Source: JBMOOG01 sp049324535 (lineage in GTDB: Bacteria; Pseudomonadota; Alphaproteobacteria; Rhodobacterales; Rhodobacteraceae). Taken from it: DNA of 64,000 bases. A program made the position numbers and the translations under genes. The stretch is taken from contig JBMOOG010000014.1 in the NCBI GenBank assembly GCA_049324535.1, forward strand, positions 46,079 through 110,078, written 5' to 3'. Under the pieces are notes generated by a model. It saw only the letters and a list, made by a program, of their open reading frames with translations, made no database searches and had not been told where the DNA came from. Of this stretch, positions 8,628-17,344 are shown in pieces (position 1 is the stretch's first letter; every line of letters starts with the position of its first letter).

Positions 8628-8818
8628 CGGATTGTTAACCCTGATCCGCCAGTGTCGCCCTTGCGGTACAGGCTGGGGAGCCGATGACCGCCGAAGGAGA
8701 AGTCGTCCCGGTTCCCTCGCGAAGCGCCCGGATCGCTCGGGTCGGCAAGGGGGCCGGGGCGCGCCCTGCCGGCGCTCTTCTTCTTCGTGCAAATACCCAT
8801 TCCTGTCTCTCCTCCCGT
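8628..8818. other. Gene-free stretch with an inverted element copy B
   Basis: No convincing gene. The minus strand reads GGGTATTTGCACGAAGAAG across 8798-8780, an inverted copy of the element at 8600, so copies A and B face each other across about 150 bases. A minus-strand frame starting at 8800 has a good Shine-Dalgarno sequence but reads into the tandem repeats (see rejected items). Confidence 0.5.
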
Positions 8819-9031
8819 TCAGGCCTTGCGGTCGTCGAGCTCGGCCTTGAAGAGCCGCAGCCTGTGGCCGAGATTCTCGGCGTTGGTGATCGAGCCGAAA
8901 TGCTCGAACACGAAGGTCAGCGCCTCGTCGGCGCTGAGACCGGCCTCCTGTGCGAACTGCGCCAGTCTGCGGTGGGCGTCGTTGGTCATCGCCACCGGAA
9001 ACCGTCGGGTCAGTCTCAGCCGCTTCGGCAT
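8819..9031 (-). CDS. Small conserved protein of unknown function (70 aa)
   Basis: A 70-residue basic protein starting MPKRLRLTRRFPVAMTNDAH and continuing with helices rich in Ala and Glu (LAQFAQEAGLSADEALTFVFEHFGS). The N-terminal part reads like a ribbon-helix-helix or short helical regulator, but I do not recognise a family. It begins 14 bases after the acyl-CoA dehydrogenase stop, so it is in the same transcript. The ATG at 9031 was chosen because residues upstream of it are antisense to the dehydrogenase frame and not protein-like. Confidence 0.6.
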   Translation of the reverse strand: MPKRLRLTRRFPVAMTNDAHRRLAQFAQEAGLSADEALTFVFEHFGSITNAENLGHRLRLFKAELDDRKA

Positions 9032-9045
9032 GGGTTCCGTCCGGC

Positions 9046-10824
9046 CTAGAACGCGTCGGCGGGCAGGGCCATGACCGGTCCGGCACCCGAGGTGATCCGG
9101 GCCAGATGCAGGGCGGTCGCGGGAAGCTGCCGCGCCATGTAGTAGCGCCCGGTCGCGATCTTGGTCTCGTAGAACGCCCTGTCGCCGGTCCCCGCGGCCA
9201 GCGCCGCCGCCGCGGCCTTTGCCATGCGCGCCCACATCAGGCCGAGGCAGACATGGCCGAAGAGGTGCATGAAGTCGTAGGAGCCCGCGAGCGCGGCGTC
9301 GGGGTTCTTCATGCCATTCTGCATGAAATACATGCCCGCGGCCTGCAGATCCTTCGATGCGGCCTTCAACGGGTCGAGAAAGTCCGCCTTGAGGCTTGCG
9401 TCGCCCTCGTTGTCCTTCACGAACGCCTTCACCATCTCGAAAAAGGCCATCACCGGCTTGCCGCCATCGGCCGCGAGCTTGCGGCCCACCAGATCGAGCG
9501 CCTGAACACCGTTCGCGCCTTCGTAGATCATCGCGATCCGGGCGTCGCGGACGAACTGCGACATGCCCCATTCCTCGATGTAGCCGTGGCCCCCGTAGAT
9601 CTGCTGGGCGGCGACGGCGCTTTCGAATCCCTTGTCGGTCAGGAAGCCCTTGATGACCGGGGTGAGGAGCGAAATCATCCCGTCGGCCTGCTTGTCGCCC
9701 ATGCGATGCGCCGCGTCGATCAGTGTCGCCCCCCAGAAGGTGAAGGCGCGCGCCCCTTCGACAAAGCTTTTCTGATCCATGAGGTTGCGGCGGATGTCGG
9801 GATGGACGATGAGCGGATCGGCCGGACCGCCGGGATTGGCGGCACCGGTGACGGCCCGGCCCTGGAGGCGGTCCTTCGCGTAGGCGAGCGCGTTCTGGTA
9901 GGCGGCCTCGGCCACCGCATAGCCCTGCAGCCCGACGCCCAGCCGCGCCTCGTTCATCATGGTGAACATGTTGCGCATGCCCTTGTGCAGCTCGCCCAGC
10001 AGGTAGCCGGTCGCGCCATCGTAGTTCATCACGCAGGTCGCGTTGCCGTGGATCCCCATCTTCTCCTCGATCTTGCCGACCGAGAGACTGTTGCGGGCGC
10101 CCAGGCCGCCGTCGTCGTTGACGAGAAACTTCGGCACGATGAAGAGGCTGATGCCCTTGGTGCCCTCGCCGCCGCCCGGGGCCTTGGCCAGCACGAGGTG
10201 CACGACGTTCGACGAAAGGTCGTGGTCACCCGCCGAGATGAAGATCTTCTGGCCGGTGATGCGGTAGCTTCCGTCGGCCTGCGGCTCGGCCCGCGTGCGG
10301 ATCATGCCCAGATCGGTGCCGGCGTGCGGCTCGGTCAGGTTCATGGTCCCGGTCCATTCGAGCGACACCATCTTCGGCAGCCAGGTGGCCTTCTGCTGGT
10401 CCGTGCCGTGCGCAAGGATCGCGCTGATCGCCCCGTGGGTCAGGCCCTGGTACATGTTGAAGGCCATGTTGGCGGAGACGAAGATCTCGCCCACAGCCGT
10501 TCCCATGAGATAGGGCAGGCCCTGCCCGCCGTAGGCCTCGGGAAGGTCGAGACCGTTCCAGCCGCCTTCCTTCATGGTCTCGAACGCGGCCTTGAAGCCC
10601 GCGGGCGTGGTGACGACGCCGTTCTCGAGGCGGCAGCCCTCGCGGTCGCCGCTGGCGTTCAGCGGCTCGAGCACGTCCGATGCGAGCTTGCCCGCCTCGT
10701 CGAGGATGGCCGCGGTGAAGTCGGGTTCGAGATCGCGGTACCCCGCCACGTCCGAATCGCCCACGCGCAGGACGTCGTGCAGCAGGAATTGCATGTCGCT
10801 CACGGGGGCTGTGTAGCGGGTCAC
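9046..10824 (-). CDS. Acyl-CoA dehydrogenase, long form with C-terminal extension
   Basis: A 592-residue FAD enzyme for the first step of beta-oxidation. Visible features are the FAD/substrate segment GTMNLTEPHAGTDLGMIRT, a mid-chain IFISAGDHDLSSNVVHLVLA, and the catalytic-base region IAMIYEGANGVQALDLVGRK (about residue 430). The extra 100-odd C-terminal residues are typical of the proteobacterial DmdC/FadE-like 590-residue group. The start codon is GTG at 10824-10822, preceded by GGGAGAG. It follows a MerR regulator by 42 bases and was probably cotranscribed with it. Acyl chain preference is unknown; DmdC-like activity is possible. Confidence 0.93.
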   Translation of the reverse strand: MTRYTAPVSDMQFLLHDVLRVGDSDVAGYRDLEPDFTAAILDEAGKLASDVLEPLNASGDREGCRLENGVVTTPAGFKAAFETMKEGGWNGLDLPEAYGGQGLPYLMGTAVGEIFVSANMAFNMYQGLTHGAISAILAHGTDQQKATWLPKMVSLEWTGTMNLTEPHAGTDLGMIRTRAEPQADGSYRITGQKIFISAGDHDLSSNVVHLVLAKAPGGGEGTKGISLFIVPKFLVNDDGGLGARNSLSVGKIEEKMGIHGNATCVMNYDGATGYLLGELHKGMRNMFTMMNEARLGVGLQGYAVAEAAYQNALAYAKDRLQGRAVTGAANPGGPADPLIVHPDIRRNLMDQKSFVEGARAFTFWGATLIDAAHRMGDKQADGMISLLTPVIKGFLTDKGFESAVAAQQIYGGHGYIEEWGMSQFVRDARIAMIYEGANGVQALDLVGRKLAADGGKPVMAFFEMVKAFVKDNEGDASLKADFLDPLKAASKDLQAAGMYFMQNGMKNPDAALAGSYDFMHLFGHVCLGLMWARMAKAAAAALAAGTGDRAFYETKIATGRYYMARQLPATALHLARITSGAGPVMALPADAF

Positions 10825-10866
10825 GGCGGTTCTCTCCCTTGTCTTCTGTCGGTCGCCCGCGGCCGG

Positions 10867-11262
10867 TCAGGCGGCGGGCTGGCGGTCCTGTTGGGTGACG
10901 AGGTCGCGCGCCCAGGCGATCTGGGCCGAGAGCTCGGCGATGGTGGTGTTCAACTCGTCGCGTTGCGCGGTGAGCTCGGCCAGACGCGACTCGGCGGCCT
11001 CGACGACGCGGGTCAGCTGGCTGTCGCGGGTCTCGGCGATGTCGTAGAGATCGAGCATCTCGCGGATGCTTTCAAGGCTGAAGCCGAAGCGCTTGCCGCG
11101 CAGGATCAGCTTGAGCCGTCCGCGGTCGCGGCGCGTGTAGAGGCGTTTCTGTCCTTCGCGAAGCGGACGCAGGAGTTCCTTCGATTCGTAGAACCGCAGC
11201 GCCCGGGGCGTCACGTCGAAGGTCTCGCACATCTCGCGGATGGTCATCAGGGTCTCACTCAT
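10867..11262 (-). CDS. MerR-family transcriptional regulator (LiuR-like)
   Basis: A 131-residue regulator. The winged helix-turn-helix is at 6-75 (IREMCETFDVTPRALRFYE, then GQKRLYTRRDRGRLKLIL), followed by a coiled coil of about 45 residues (ESRLAELTAQRDELNTTIAEL) for dimerisation. No metal-binding cysteines, so it is not a metal sensor. This short form resembles the LiuR group, which controls branched-chain amino acid and fatty-acid degradation. It is the promoter-proximal gene before the acyl-CoA dehydrogenase. Four ACGT cores lie upstream at 11337-11367. Confidence 0.88.
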   Translation of the reverse strand: MSETLMTIREMCETFDVTPRALRFYESKELLRPLREGQKRLYTRRDRGRLKLILRGKRFGFSLESIREMLDLYDIAETRDSQLTRVVEAAESRLAELTAQRDELNTTIAELSAQIAWARDLVTQQDRQPAA

Positions 11263-11336
11263 GACGGTATCCTCTCACAGAACCTGGGGGTCATGAGAGG
11301 GCTATCTGGTCGGCGACTCGGATCTTACAAGGGAAG

Positions 11337-11367
11337 TTGACGTGCACGTCACTGTAACGTCACGTCA
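11337..11367. promoter_or_regulatory. Cluster of ACGT-core inverted repeats, candidate MerR operator
   Basis: The perfect 14-base palindrome TGACGTGCACGTCA occupies 11338-11351, next to TAACGTCACGTCA at 11355-11367. Together they give four ACGT cores in about 30 bases. LiuR-type operators are palindromes of the TTACGT/ACGTAA kind, so the match fits the adjacent gene. It lies 75-105 bases upstream of the MerR start at 11262, suggesting autoregulation and control of the dehydrogenase operon. Confidence 0.55.
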
Positions 11368-11431
11368 CGGAAAATCTTACGCAATGTCATGACATTCCGC
11401 GGCCCGGCCGCGCAATTCCCTGACCGGGACG

Positions 11432-11803
11432 TCAGCTCGACTGCGTGGGCATTCCGGCGTTGCGCAGCGTGCGCAGGTCGGCGATCGACGCCTCGAGCTC
11501 GTCGCGCTGGCGTTCGAGTTCGGCGATCTGCCGGTCGGCGAGCTCCTGCCAGACACGCAGCTGTTCCGCCGTTCCGCGCTGGTCGTAGAGCAGCAGCCAC
11601 TGCCGGATCTCCTCGAGCGAGAAGCCGAAGCGGCGCCCGCGCAGGATCAGCGTCATCCGCGCCACCTCGCGCGGTCCGTAGAAACGCGACCGTCCCTCCC
11701 GGATCGGGCTGAGAAGCTCGATGTATTCGTAGTAGCGCAGCGTCCTCGGCGTCACGTCGAAGCGCGCGCACATCTCCTTGAAGCTCAGCCGCTGTTCATT
11801 CAT
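11432..11803 (-). CDS. Second MerR-family regulator (paralogue of the downstream one)
   Basis: A 123-residue protein with a MerR helix-turn-helix (FKEMCARFDVTPRTLRYYEY, SRFYGPREVARMTLIL) and a C-terminal coiled coil (DRQIAELERQRDELEASIADL). It aligns along its whole length with the regulator at 10867, so the two are tandem paralogues separated by 169 bases that contain the ACGT cluster. The ATG at 11803 was chosen because the 34 residues upstream in frame are not protein-like. It diverges from the thioesterase at 11936. Confidence 0.85.
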   Translation of the reverse strand: MNEQRLSFKEMCARFDVTPRTLRYYEYIELLSPIREGRSRFYGPREVARMTLILRGRRFGFSLEEIRQWLLLYDQRGTAEQLRVWQELADRQIAELERQRDELEASIADLRTLRNAGMPTQSS

Positions 11804-11935
11804 CGCCTGGTCTCCCTGACCACGGAGGGTAAGACGCACCGGCCCCGCGGGCAACTGTCCTGAGCGGTCGCAATCCGGCTTGCGGCCCCGGGCCGGGCAC
11901 GCCAATCATGGACCCCAGTCCGGGGAGGAGCCGCC

Positions 11936-12364
11936 ATGAGCGAAGCCAAGCTGACCATCGCCCGCCAGTTCATCGAGGCGATTCCGCATTCGCGGGCGCT
12001 CGGAATGGTCCTCGAAGAGCTTGCCCCGGGCCGCGCGGTCATCGCGATGCCCTATGACCTCCGGCTCGTCGGCGACCCGGCGACCGGGGTGATCCACGGC
12101 GGCGCCGTCTCGGCGCTGATGGACACCTGCTGCGGTGCGGCGGTCATGAGCCACCCGAGCGCGCCATCGGGGACCGCGACGCTGGACCTGCGCATCGATT
12201 ACATGCGGCCGGCGACACCGGGTCAGAAGATCCGGGCGCGGGCGGAATGCTACCATGTGACCCGGTCGGTCGCGTTCCTGCGGGCCACGGCGCATGACGA
12301 CGACGACGACCGCCCGGTCGCGGCCGCCACCGGCGCCTTCACGATCGAGCGGGGGGCGCAATGA
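11936..12364 (+). CDS. PaaI-family hot-dog thioesterase
   Basis: A 142-residue cytosolic acyl-CoA thioesterase. The hot-dog signature is VIHGGAVSALMDTCCGAAVM (about residues 53-72), where the HGG loop and acidic residue form the active site, followed by the strand TLDLRIDYMRPA. GGGGAGGAG precedes the ATG. Its stop overlaps the next gene's ATG (ATGA at 12361-12364), so the two thioesterases are coupled. The acyl substrate is unknown. Confidence 0.87.
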   Translation: MSEAKLTIARQFIEAIPHSRALGMVLEELAPGRAVIAMPYDLRLVGDPATGVIHGGAVSALMDTCCGAAVMSHPSAPSGTATLDLRIDYMRPATPGQKIRARAECYHVTRSVAFLRATAHDDDDDRPVAAATGAFTIERGAQ

Positions 12365-12879
12365 GGCCGCGGCCCGAACCGGTGCAGGTGGTCAAGCAGC
12401 GCCGCGACGCCGCGCTCAGGGCGCTGGTGTCGGGAGTGCCCTACATCCAGTTTCTCGGCGTGTCCTTCGAGCGGCGGGGCGACGAACTGACCGCGATCCT
12501 GCCCTTTGACGAGAAGCTGATCGGAAATCCCCTGCTGCCGGCGCTGCACGGGGGCGTCACGGCGGCGCTTCTCGAGGTAACGGCGATCATCGAGCTGAGC
12601 TGGGCGCTGATCTGGGAGGACATGGAAAGCGGCCGGCTCGACGCCGCATCGCTGGATCCGCTGCACCTGCCGCGTCTGCCGAAGACCATCGACTTCACCG
12701 TCGACTATCTCAGGTCGGGCCTGCCGCGCGACGCCTACGCACGGGCGCAGGTGAACCGGTCGGGGCGGCGCTACGCCAGCGTCCAGGTCGAGGCCTGGCA
12801 GGACAACCGGGCGCGTCCCTTCGCGCAGGCCACGGCGCATTTCCTGATGCCGGGCCCGTCCGATCCGGCCCGACCGTGA
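12361..12879 (+). CDS. Second PaaI-like thioesterase
   Basis: A 172-residue hot-dog protein with the HGG-loop motif LLPALHGGVTAALLEVTAII and the strand TIDFTVDYLRSGLPRDAYARAQV. It differs enough from its neighbour to be an old duplication. Start and stop each overlap the adjacent gene by 4 bases (ATGA and GTGA), making a tight operon with the MATE gene. The two thioesterases could act as a heteromer; that is inference. Confidence 0.85.
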   Translation: MRPRPEPVQVVKQRRDAALRALVSGVPYIQFLGVSFERRGDELTAILPFDEKLIGNPLLPALHGGVTAALLEVTAIIELSWALIWEDMESGRLDAASLDPLHLPRLPKTIDFTVDYLRSGLPRDAYARAQVNRSGRRYASVQVEAWQDNRARPFAQATAHFLMPGPSDPARP

Positions 12880-14189
12880 GCACCACCGCGACGGCGCCCC
12901 TCGGGCATGCCCGCGTGCTGAGGATCGCCGCGCCGATCGTTCTGTCGAACGCCACGGTGCCGCTTCTGGGCGCGGTCGATACCGCGGTCGTGGGCCAGAT
13001 GGGCCTGGCCGCCCCGATCGGTGCGGTCGGCGTGGGCGCGATCATCCTCGCGACGCTCTACTGGGTGTTCGGGTTCCTGCGCATGGGCACCTCGGGGCTG
13101 GTGGCGCAGGCGCGCGGGGCGGGCGACCGGGCCGAGGAGAGCGCCATCCTGGCGCGGGCGCTGATCGTGGGCGCCGCGGCGGGGGCCGGGTTCATCCTGC
13201 TGCAATGGCCGCTGGTCGCGGGCGCCTTCGCCATTGCGCCGGCATCGCCCGAGGTCGAGGCGCTGGCCTCGCGCTACCTCGCGATCCGCATCTGGGGGGC
13301 ACCCGCGACCATCGCGCTCTACGCCGTCACCGGCTGGCTCATTGCGCAGGAGCGCACGCGCGGCGTGCTGGTGCTCCAGCTCTGGATGAACGGTCTGAAC
13401 ATCGGACTCGACCTGTGGTTCGTGGTCGGCCTCGGCTGGGGTGTCGAGGGGGTGGCGGTCGCGACGCTGATCGCGGAATGGACCGGTCTTGCGCTGGGCC
13501 TGCGGATGTGCGGGCCGGCGCTGAGCGCGTGGCGGGGACGGGCGCGGCTTGGCGCGCGCTCGGAGCTCGGGCGGATGTTCCGGGTGAACCGGGACATCAT
13601 GCTGCGCTCGGTGTCCCTCCAGGCAAGCTTCACGGCCTTCGTCTTTCTTGGCGCGCGGTTCGGCGATGTGACGCTTGCCGCCAACCAGGTGCTCATGCAG
13701 TTCCTCGAGATCACCGCCTATGCGCTGGACGGCTTCGCCTTTGCGGCCGAGGCGCTGGTCGGGCAGGGGGTGGGCGCGCGCGATCGCAGGCAGGTGCGCG
13801 CGGCGTCGGTGCTGACCTCGCAATGGGGTGTCGGCGGCGCGGTTCTCCTGGGCCTTGCGTTCTGGGCCGCGGGTCCGCGGATCATCGACCTGATGGCCAC
13901 CGCGCCGGAGGTGCGCGAGACCGCCCGCCATTACCTGCCCTGGCTGGTGGCGGCGCCGCTGATCGGCATCGCCAGCTGGATGTTCGACGGCATCTTCATC
14001 GGCGCGACCCAGACGCGCGAGATGCGCGACGCGATGGCGCTGTCGGTGCTGGTCTACATCGCCGCCCTGGCGGTGCTCGTTCCCGCCTTCGGCAACCACG
14101 GTCTCTGGGCCGCGCTGATGGTTCTGAACGCCACGCGCGGCCTGTCCATGGCGGTCCTCTATCCACGCATCGAGCGCCGGCTGGGCTGA
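12876..14189 (+). CDS. MATE-family efflux transporter (DinF-like)
   Basis: A 437-residue inner-membrane protein with 12 predicted helices in two MATE halves, starting HARVLRIAAPIVLSNATVPLL and containing the family segment GAVDTAVVGQMG. It should export cationic drugs or metabolites in exchange for protons or sodium. The start codon is GTG at 12876, overlapping the thioesterase stop. It ends 21 bases before the convergent pyrD stop. Confidence 0.93.
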   Translation: MSTTATAPLGHARVLRIAAPIVLSNATVPLLGAVDTAVVGQMGLAAPIGAVGVGAIILATLYWVFGFLRMGTSGLVAQARGAGDRAEESAILARALIVGAAAGAGFILLQWPLVAGAFAIAPASPEVEALASRYLAIRIWGAPATIALYAVTGWLIAQERTRGVLVLQLWMNGLNIGLDLWFVVGLGWGVEGVAVATLIAEWTGLALGLRMCGPALSAWRGRARLGARSELGRMFRVNRDIMLRSVSLQASFTAFVFLGARFGDVTLAANQVLMQFLEITAYALDGFAFAAEALVGQGVGARDRRQVRAASVLTSQWGVGGAVLLGLAFWAAGPRIIDLMATAPEVRETARHYLPWLVAAPLIGIASWMFDGIFIGATQTREMRDAMALSVLVYIAALAVLVPAFGNHGLWAALMVLNATRGLSMAVLYPRIERRLG

Positions 14190-14210
14190 GCGCGGGGCGC
14201 CCGGCGGGGG

Positions 14211-15275
14211 TCAGAGCCAGGCGTTGCGGCCCTTGCCCACGGCCTCGGCGATCGAGCCGTGGCCGGCGCGCGCCAGCCGGTCGTCGAGGTCGGCGAGGAT
14301 CTGCGGCACCAGCGAGAGGCCGCGCCAGACGAGCGCTGTATAGATCTGGAGCGCCGTGGCCCCGGCGCTGATCTTGGCGAAGGCGTCGGCGCCCGATCCG
14401 ATGCCGCCGACGCCGATGAGCGGGATCCGGCCTTCGGTCAGGTGCGACAACCGGGCGAGGATGCGCGTCGAGCGCTCGAAGAGCGGCGCGCCCGAGAGCC
14501 CGCCGGCCTCGGCGGCATGGGGCCCGTGCAGACCGTCGCGCGCGAGCGTCGTGTTGGTGGCGATGATCGCGTCGAGTCGCATCTCGAGCGCAAGCTCGGC
14601 GATGGCGGCCAGCGCCTCGGCGTCGAGATCGGGCGCGATCTTCAGGAAGACCGGAATGCGGCGGGGCAGGCGGTCGCGGGCCTCGTGCACGCGACCGAGG
14701 ATGTCGCGCAGGGCCGACTGCGCCTGGAGCGCGCGCAGCCCCTCGGTGTTCGGCGACGAGACGTTGACCGTGGCGAAGTCGATGTGCGTCCCGCAGGTGG
14801 CCAGCACCTGCGCGAAATCGCCCGCGCGGTCGGCGCTGTCCTTGTTGGCCCCGAGGTTCAGGCCGACCGGGACACCCGGCGCGCGCCGGGCGGCGGCGAG
14901 ACGCGCGGCGATCGCGGCGGCGCCGTCGTTGTTGAAACCGAAGCGGTTGATGACGGCCCGGTCCTGCGGCAGGCGGAAGAGGCGCGGGCGGGGATTGCCG
15001 GGCTGCGGGCGGGGGGTGGCCGCGCCCACCTCGACGAAACCGAAGCCGGCGCGGGTCAGCGGACCCACCGCCTCGGCGTTCTTGTCGTAGCCGGCGGCGA
15101 GGCCCAGGGGATTGGCGAGGTCCAGCCCGGCAAGCCGGACACGCAGGCGCGGCGCGGCGAAGGGTGCGGGCAGGGGAGCGATCCCCAGCCGCAGGGCGCG
15201 AATCGACAGGCCGTGCGCCCTTTCGGGATCGAGCCGGTGCAGGACCGCAAGGCCCGCCCGCTCGGCTGCGCTCAC
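14211..15275 (-). CDS. pyrD: Dihydroorotate dehydrogenase (quinone), class 2
   Basis: A 354-residue FMN enzyme of pyrimidine synthesis that passes electrons to quinone. Visible are the FMN-binding GLAAGYDKNAEAVGPL, GFGFVEVGAATPRPQPGN, VNVSSPNTEGLRALQ with the catalytic Ser, the FMN contact IATNTT, and IPLIGVGGIGSGADAF. The N-terminal helical extension (about 60 residues, RLDPERAHGLSI) is the membrane-association domain of class 2. The start is GTG at 15275, overlapping the DUF952 stop by 4 bases; the frame further upstream is not protein-like. Confidence 0.95.
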   Translation of the reverse strand: MSAAERAGLAVLHRLDPERAHGLSIRALRLGIAPLPAPFAAPRLRVRLAGLDLANPLGLAAGYDKNAEAVGPLTRAGFGFVEVGAATPRPQPGNPRPRLFRLPQDRAVINRFGFNNDGAAAIAARLAAARRAPGVPVGLNLGANKDSADRAGDFAQVLATCGTHIDFATVNVSSPNTEGLRALQAQSALRDILGRVHEARDRLPRRIPVFLKIAPDLDAEALAAIAELALEMRLDAIIATNTTLARDGLHGPHAAEAGGLSGAPLFERSTRILARLSHLTEGRIPLIGVGGIGSGADAFAKISAGATALQIYTALVWRGLSLVPQILADLDDRLARAGHGSIAEAVGKGRNAWL

Positions 15276-15610
15276 AGCACGCCCTCGGGGAAGATGTGTC
15301 CGGTCGCGCCGAGCGGCAGGGACTTGTCCCAGACCACCTCCTCGAGCCGCAGCGTGCGGTAGAGGTGCGGGAAGAGCTGTCCGCCGCGCGACGGCTCCCA
15401 GCGGAGTTCGGGCCCGAGCCGGTCGGGATCGAAGGCCACGAGCACGAGGTCGCTTTCGGATGCGAAATGGCGGGCGGCGGTCTCGGCGACCTGGCCGGCG
15501 GTCGAGAAATGGATGAAGCCGTCCGACTGGTCCACCGGGGCCCCGGCGGTCCAGCCGGCGGCTCGGAAGGCATCCCACTCCGGCCGGCGGAAGATCTTGA
15601 AGATCATCAT
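15272..15610 (-). CDS. DUF952 family protein
   Basis: A 112-residue protein of the DUF952 (GST-like beta fold) family, recognised by DGFIHFSTAGQVAETAARHF and the C-terminal HLYRTLRLEEVVW. Function unknown; in this group it is often found next to pyrD, as here, with a 4-base overlap. Two ATGs occur in tandem (15610 and 15607), with AGAGG upstream. Confidence 0.82.
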   Translation of the reverse strand: MMIFKIFRRPEWDAFRAAGWTAGAPVDQSDGFIHFSTAGQVAETAARHFASESDLVLVAFDPDRLGPELRWEPSRGGQLFPHLYRTLRLEEVVWDKSLPLGATGHIFPEGVL

Positions 15611-15770
15611 GCCCGCCTCTTGCCGCTTTCGAGACGGTCGGTCAATGGTCGTGATCCGCGGGGCTTTGACTCTGTTACATTGCCGGTCCAGAGTTCGCAC
15701 GCCCCGTCCGGCGCCGCCGCCGGTCGCGCGCACCTGCATTCCAAGAACAGTCTTTCAGGGAGTTCCAGCC

Positions 15771-17282
15771 ATGACACGTCTCACCCGCAGCCTTGCCGTG
15801 CTGCTTGCCAGCGCCAGCGCGCTCGCCGCGCTTCCGGCGGCGGCCGAGTCCGTCAAGATCACGCTTCTGGGCATCGGGGACATCTACGAGTTCGCGGGCG
15901 ACGGCGATCAGGGCGGTTTTGCGCGGCTCAACGCCGTGGCCAAGGCCGAGAAGGCCGCGAACCCGAACACGCTCTATCTCTTCGATGGCGACATGCTCTC
16001 CCCTTCGATCCTGTCGGGCTTCGACAAGGGCCAGAACACCATCGACCTGACCAACCTCGTGCCCTTCGATCTGGCCGTGCCGGGCAACCACGAGTTCGAT
16101 TTCGGGCCCGAGAACTTCATGGAGAAGATGAAGGCGTCGAAATACCCCTGGGCCGCCATCAACATCACCAAGGCCGACGGCTCGCCGGTCGAGGGACTGG
16201 GCGGCGTGACGGTCAAGGAGGTGGCGGGTCTGAAGATCGCGCTGATCCCGGTCGCGCAGGACACCACGCCGGAGGTGTCGAGCCCCGGTGACCTGAAGTT
16301 CCTGCCGACGGTCGACACCGCCATCGACGCAGCCAAGGCCGCGCGCAAGGACGGGGCCGATCTGGTGGTGGGCGTCGTGCAGACCGACATGACCAACGAC
16401 CAGAAACTGATCAAGAGCCACGCCTTCGACGTCATCCTGTCGGGCGACGACCATTCCTATGCCACGGCCTATGACGGGGTAACGGCCTATGTCGAGACCT
16501 CGATCGACGGCCGGGTGATCTCGCCGGTCGATCTCATCGTCAACGTCTCCGAGAAGGACGGCAAGCGGGTGGTGAAGTGGAAGCCCGAGTTCCGCTTCAT
16601 CGACACGGCGAGCGTGACGCCGGACCCGGAAAGCCAGGCGATGGTCGACAAGTTCCAGAAGCAGCTCGACGACGAGCTGAACGTCGAGATCGGCGTGGCC
16701 GAGACGGCGCTGGATTCGCGGCGCAACGTGGTGCGGGGCGAGGAATCGGCGATGGGCAACCTGATCGCCGATGCGATCCGCGAAACCACCGGCGCCGACA
16801 TCGCCATCATGAACGGCGGCGGCATCCGCGCGGACCGCACCTACGACCCGGGCACCAAGCTGACCCGCCGCGACATCCTGACCGAGCTTCCCTTCGGCAA
16901 CAAGACGGTGCTGACCGTGCTGCCGGGGTCGCAGGTTCTGGCGGCGCTGGAGAACGGCGTGAGCCAGGTCGAGAAGGGGGCGGGGCGCTTCCCGCAGGTC
17001 TCTGGGATGACCTTCGTCTATGACCCGAGCGCGCCGGCCGGGTCGCGCGTTTCCGAGGTGATGGTCGGCGGCCAGCCGCTCGATCTGAACAAGACCTACA
17101 AGCTGGCGACCAACGACTATGTTCTCGGCGGCGGTGACGGCTATGCGGCGCTGGGCGGCGGCGAGGTGCTGATCAACGGCGGCAACGGCAACCTCATGGC
17201 CAACGACGTGATCGCCTATGTCGAGAAGATGGGCAAGGTGACGAGCGCGGTCGAGGGCCGCATCAAGAAGCTCGGCCAGTAA
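15771..17282 (+). CDS. Periplasmic 5'-nucleotidase / metallophosphatase (UshA-like)
   Basis: A 503-residue exported enzyme that would release nucleosides and phosphate from nucleotides. The signal peptide is MTRLTRSLAVLLASASALAA with cleavage near LPAAAE. Metallophosphoesterase motifs are GIGDIYEF (about 32), FDGDMLSPS, PGNHEFDFG and SGDDHSY. The C-terminal 5_nucleotid_C domain carries NGGGIRADRTYDPG and LATNDYVLGGGDGY. The first motif has Tyr in place of the usual His, a variant seen in this subfamily. CAGGGAG precedes the ATG. A TTGACT lies at 15666, but the -10 is weak. Confidence 0.93.
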   Translation: MTRLTRSLAVLLASASALAALPAAAESVKITLLGIGDIYEFAGDGDQGGFARLNAVAKAEKAANPNTLYLFDGDMLSPSILSGFDKGQNTIDLTNLVPFDLAVPGNHEFDFGPENFMEKMKASKYPWAAINITKADGSPVEGLGGVTVKEVAGLKIALIPVAQDTTPEVSSPGDLKFLPTVDTAIDAAKAARKDGADLVVGVVQTDMTNDQKLIKSHAFDVILSGDDHSYATAYDGVTAYVETSIDGRVISPVDLIVNVSEKDGKRVVKWKPEFRFIDTASVTPDPESQAMVDKFQKQLDDELNVEIGVAETALDSRRNVVRGEESAMGNLIADAIRETTGADIAIMNGGGIRADRTYDPGTKLTRRDILTELPFGNKTVLTVLPGSQVLAALENGVSQVEKGAGRFPQVSGMTFVYDPSAPAGSRVSEVMVGGQPLDLNKTYKLATNDYVLGGGDGYAALGGGEVLINGGNGNLMANDVIAYVEKMGKVTSAVEGRIKKLGQ

Positions 17283-17290
17283 CCGATGAC

Positions 17291-17319
17291 GGCGGAGGGG
17301 GCAGTCCGTCCCCTCCGCC
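17291..17319. terminator. GC-rich hairpin between convergent genes
   Basis: GGCGGAGGGG (17291-17300) pairs perfectly with CCCCTCCGCC (17310-17319) around a 9-base loop. It sits 9 bases after the nucleotidase stop and 26 bases from the convergent CHAD gene stop, so it could end transcripts from either side. No T-tract follows. Confidence 0.6.
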
Positions 17320-17344
17320 ATCCGGCGCTGCCGGACCGCGGCGT

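Noticed and set aside
8477..8800. 107-residue minus-strand gene starting MGICTKKKSAGRARPG
   Set aside because: It has a good Shine-Dalgarno, but most of it translates the dispersed element and the tandem repeats (repeated RVWGRETPTG), so it is probably not a protein.
15662..15694. PhoB box and promoter upstream of the nucleotidase
   Set aside because: TTGACT and CTGTTAC are suggestive, but the second half-site and the -10 do not match.
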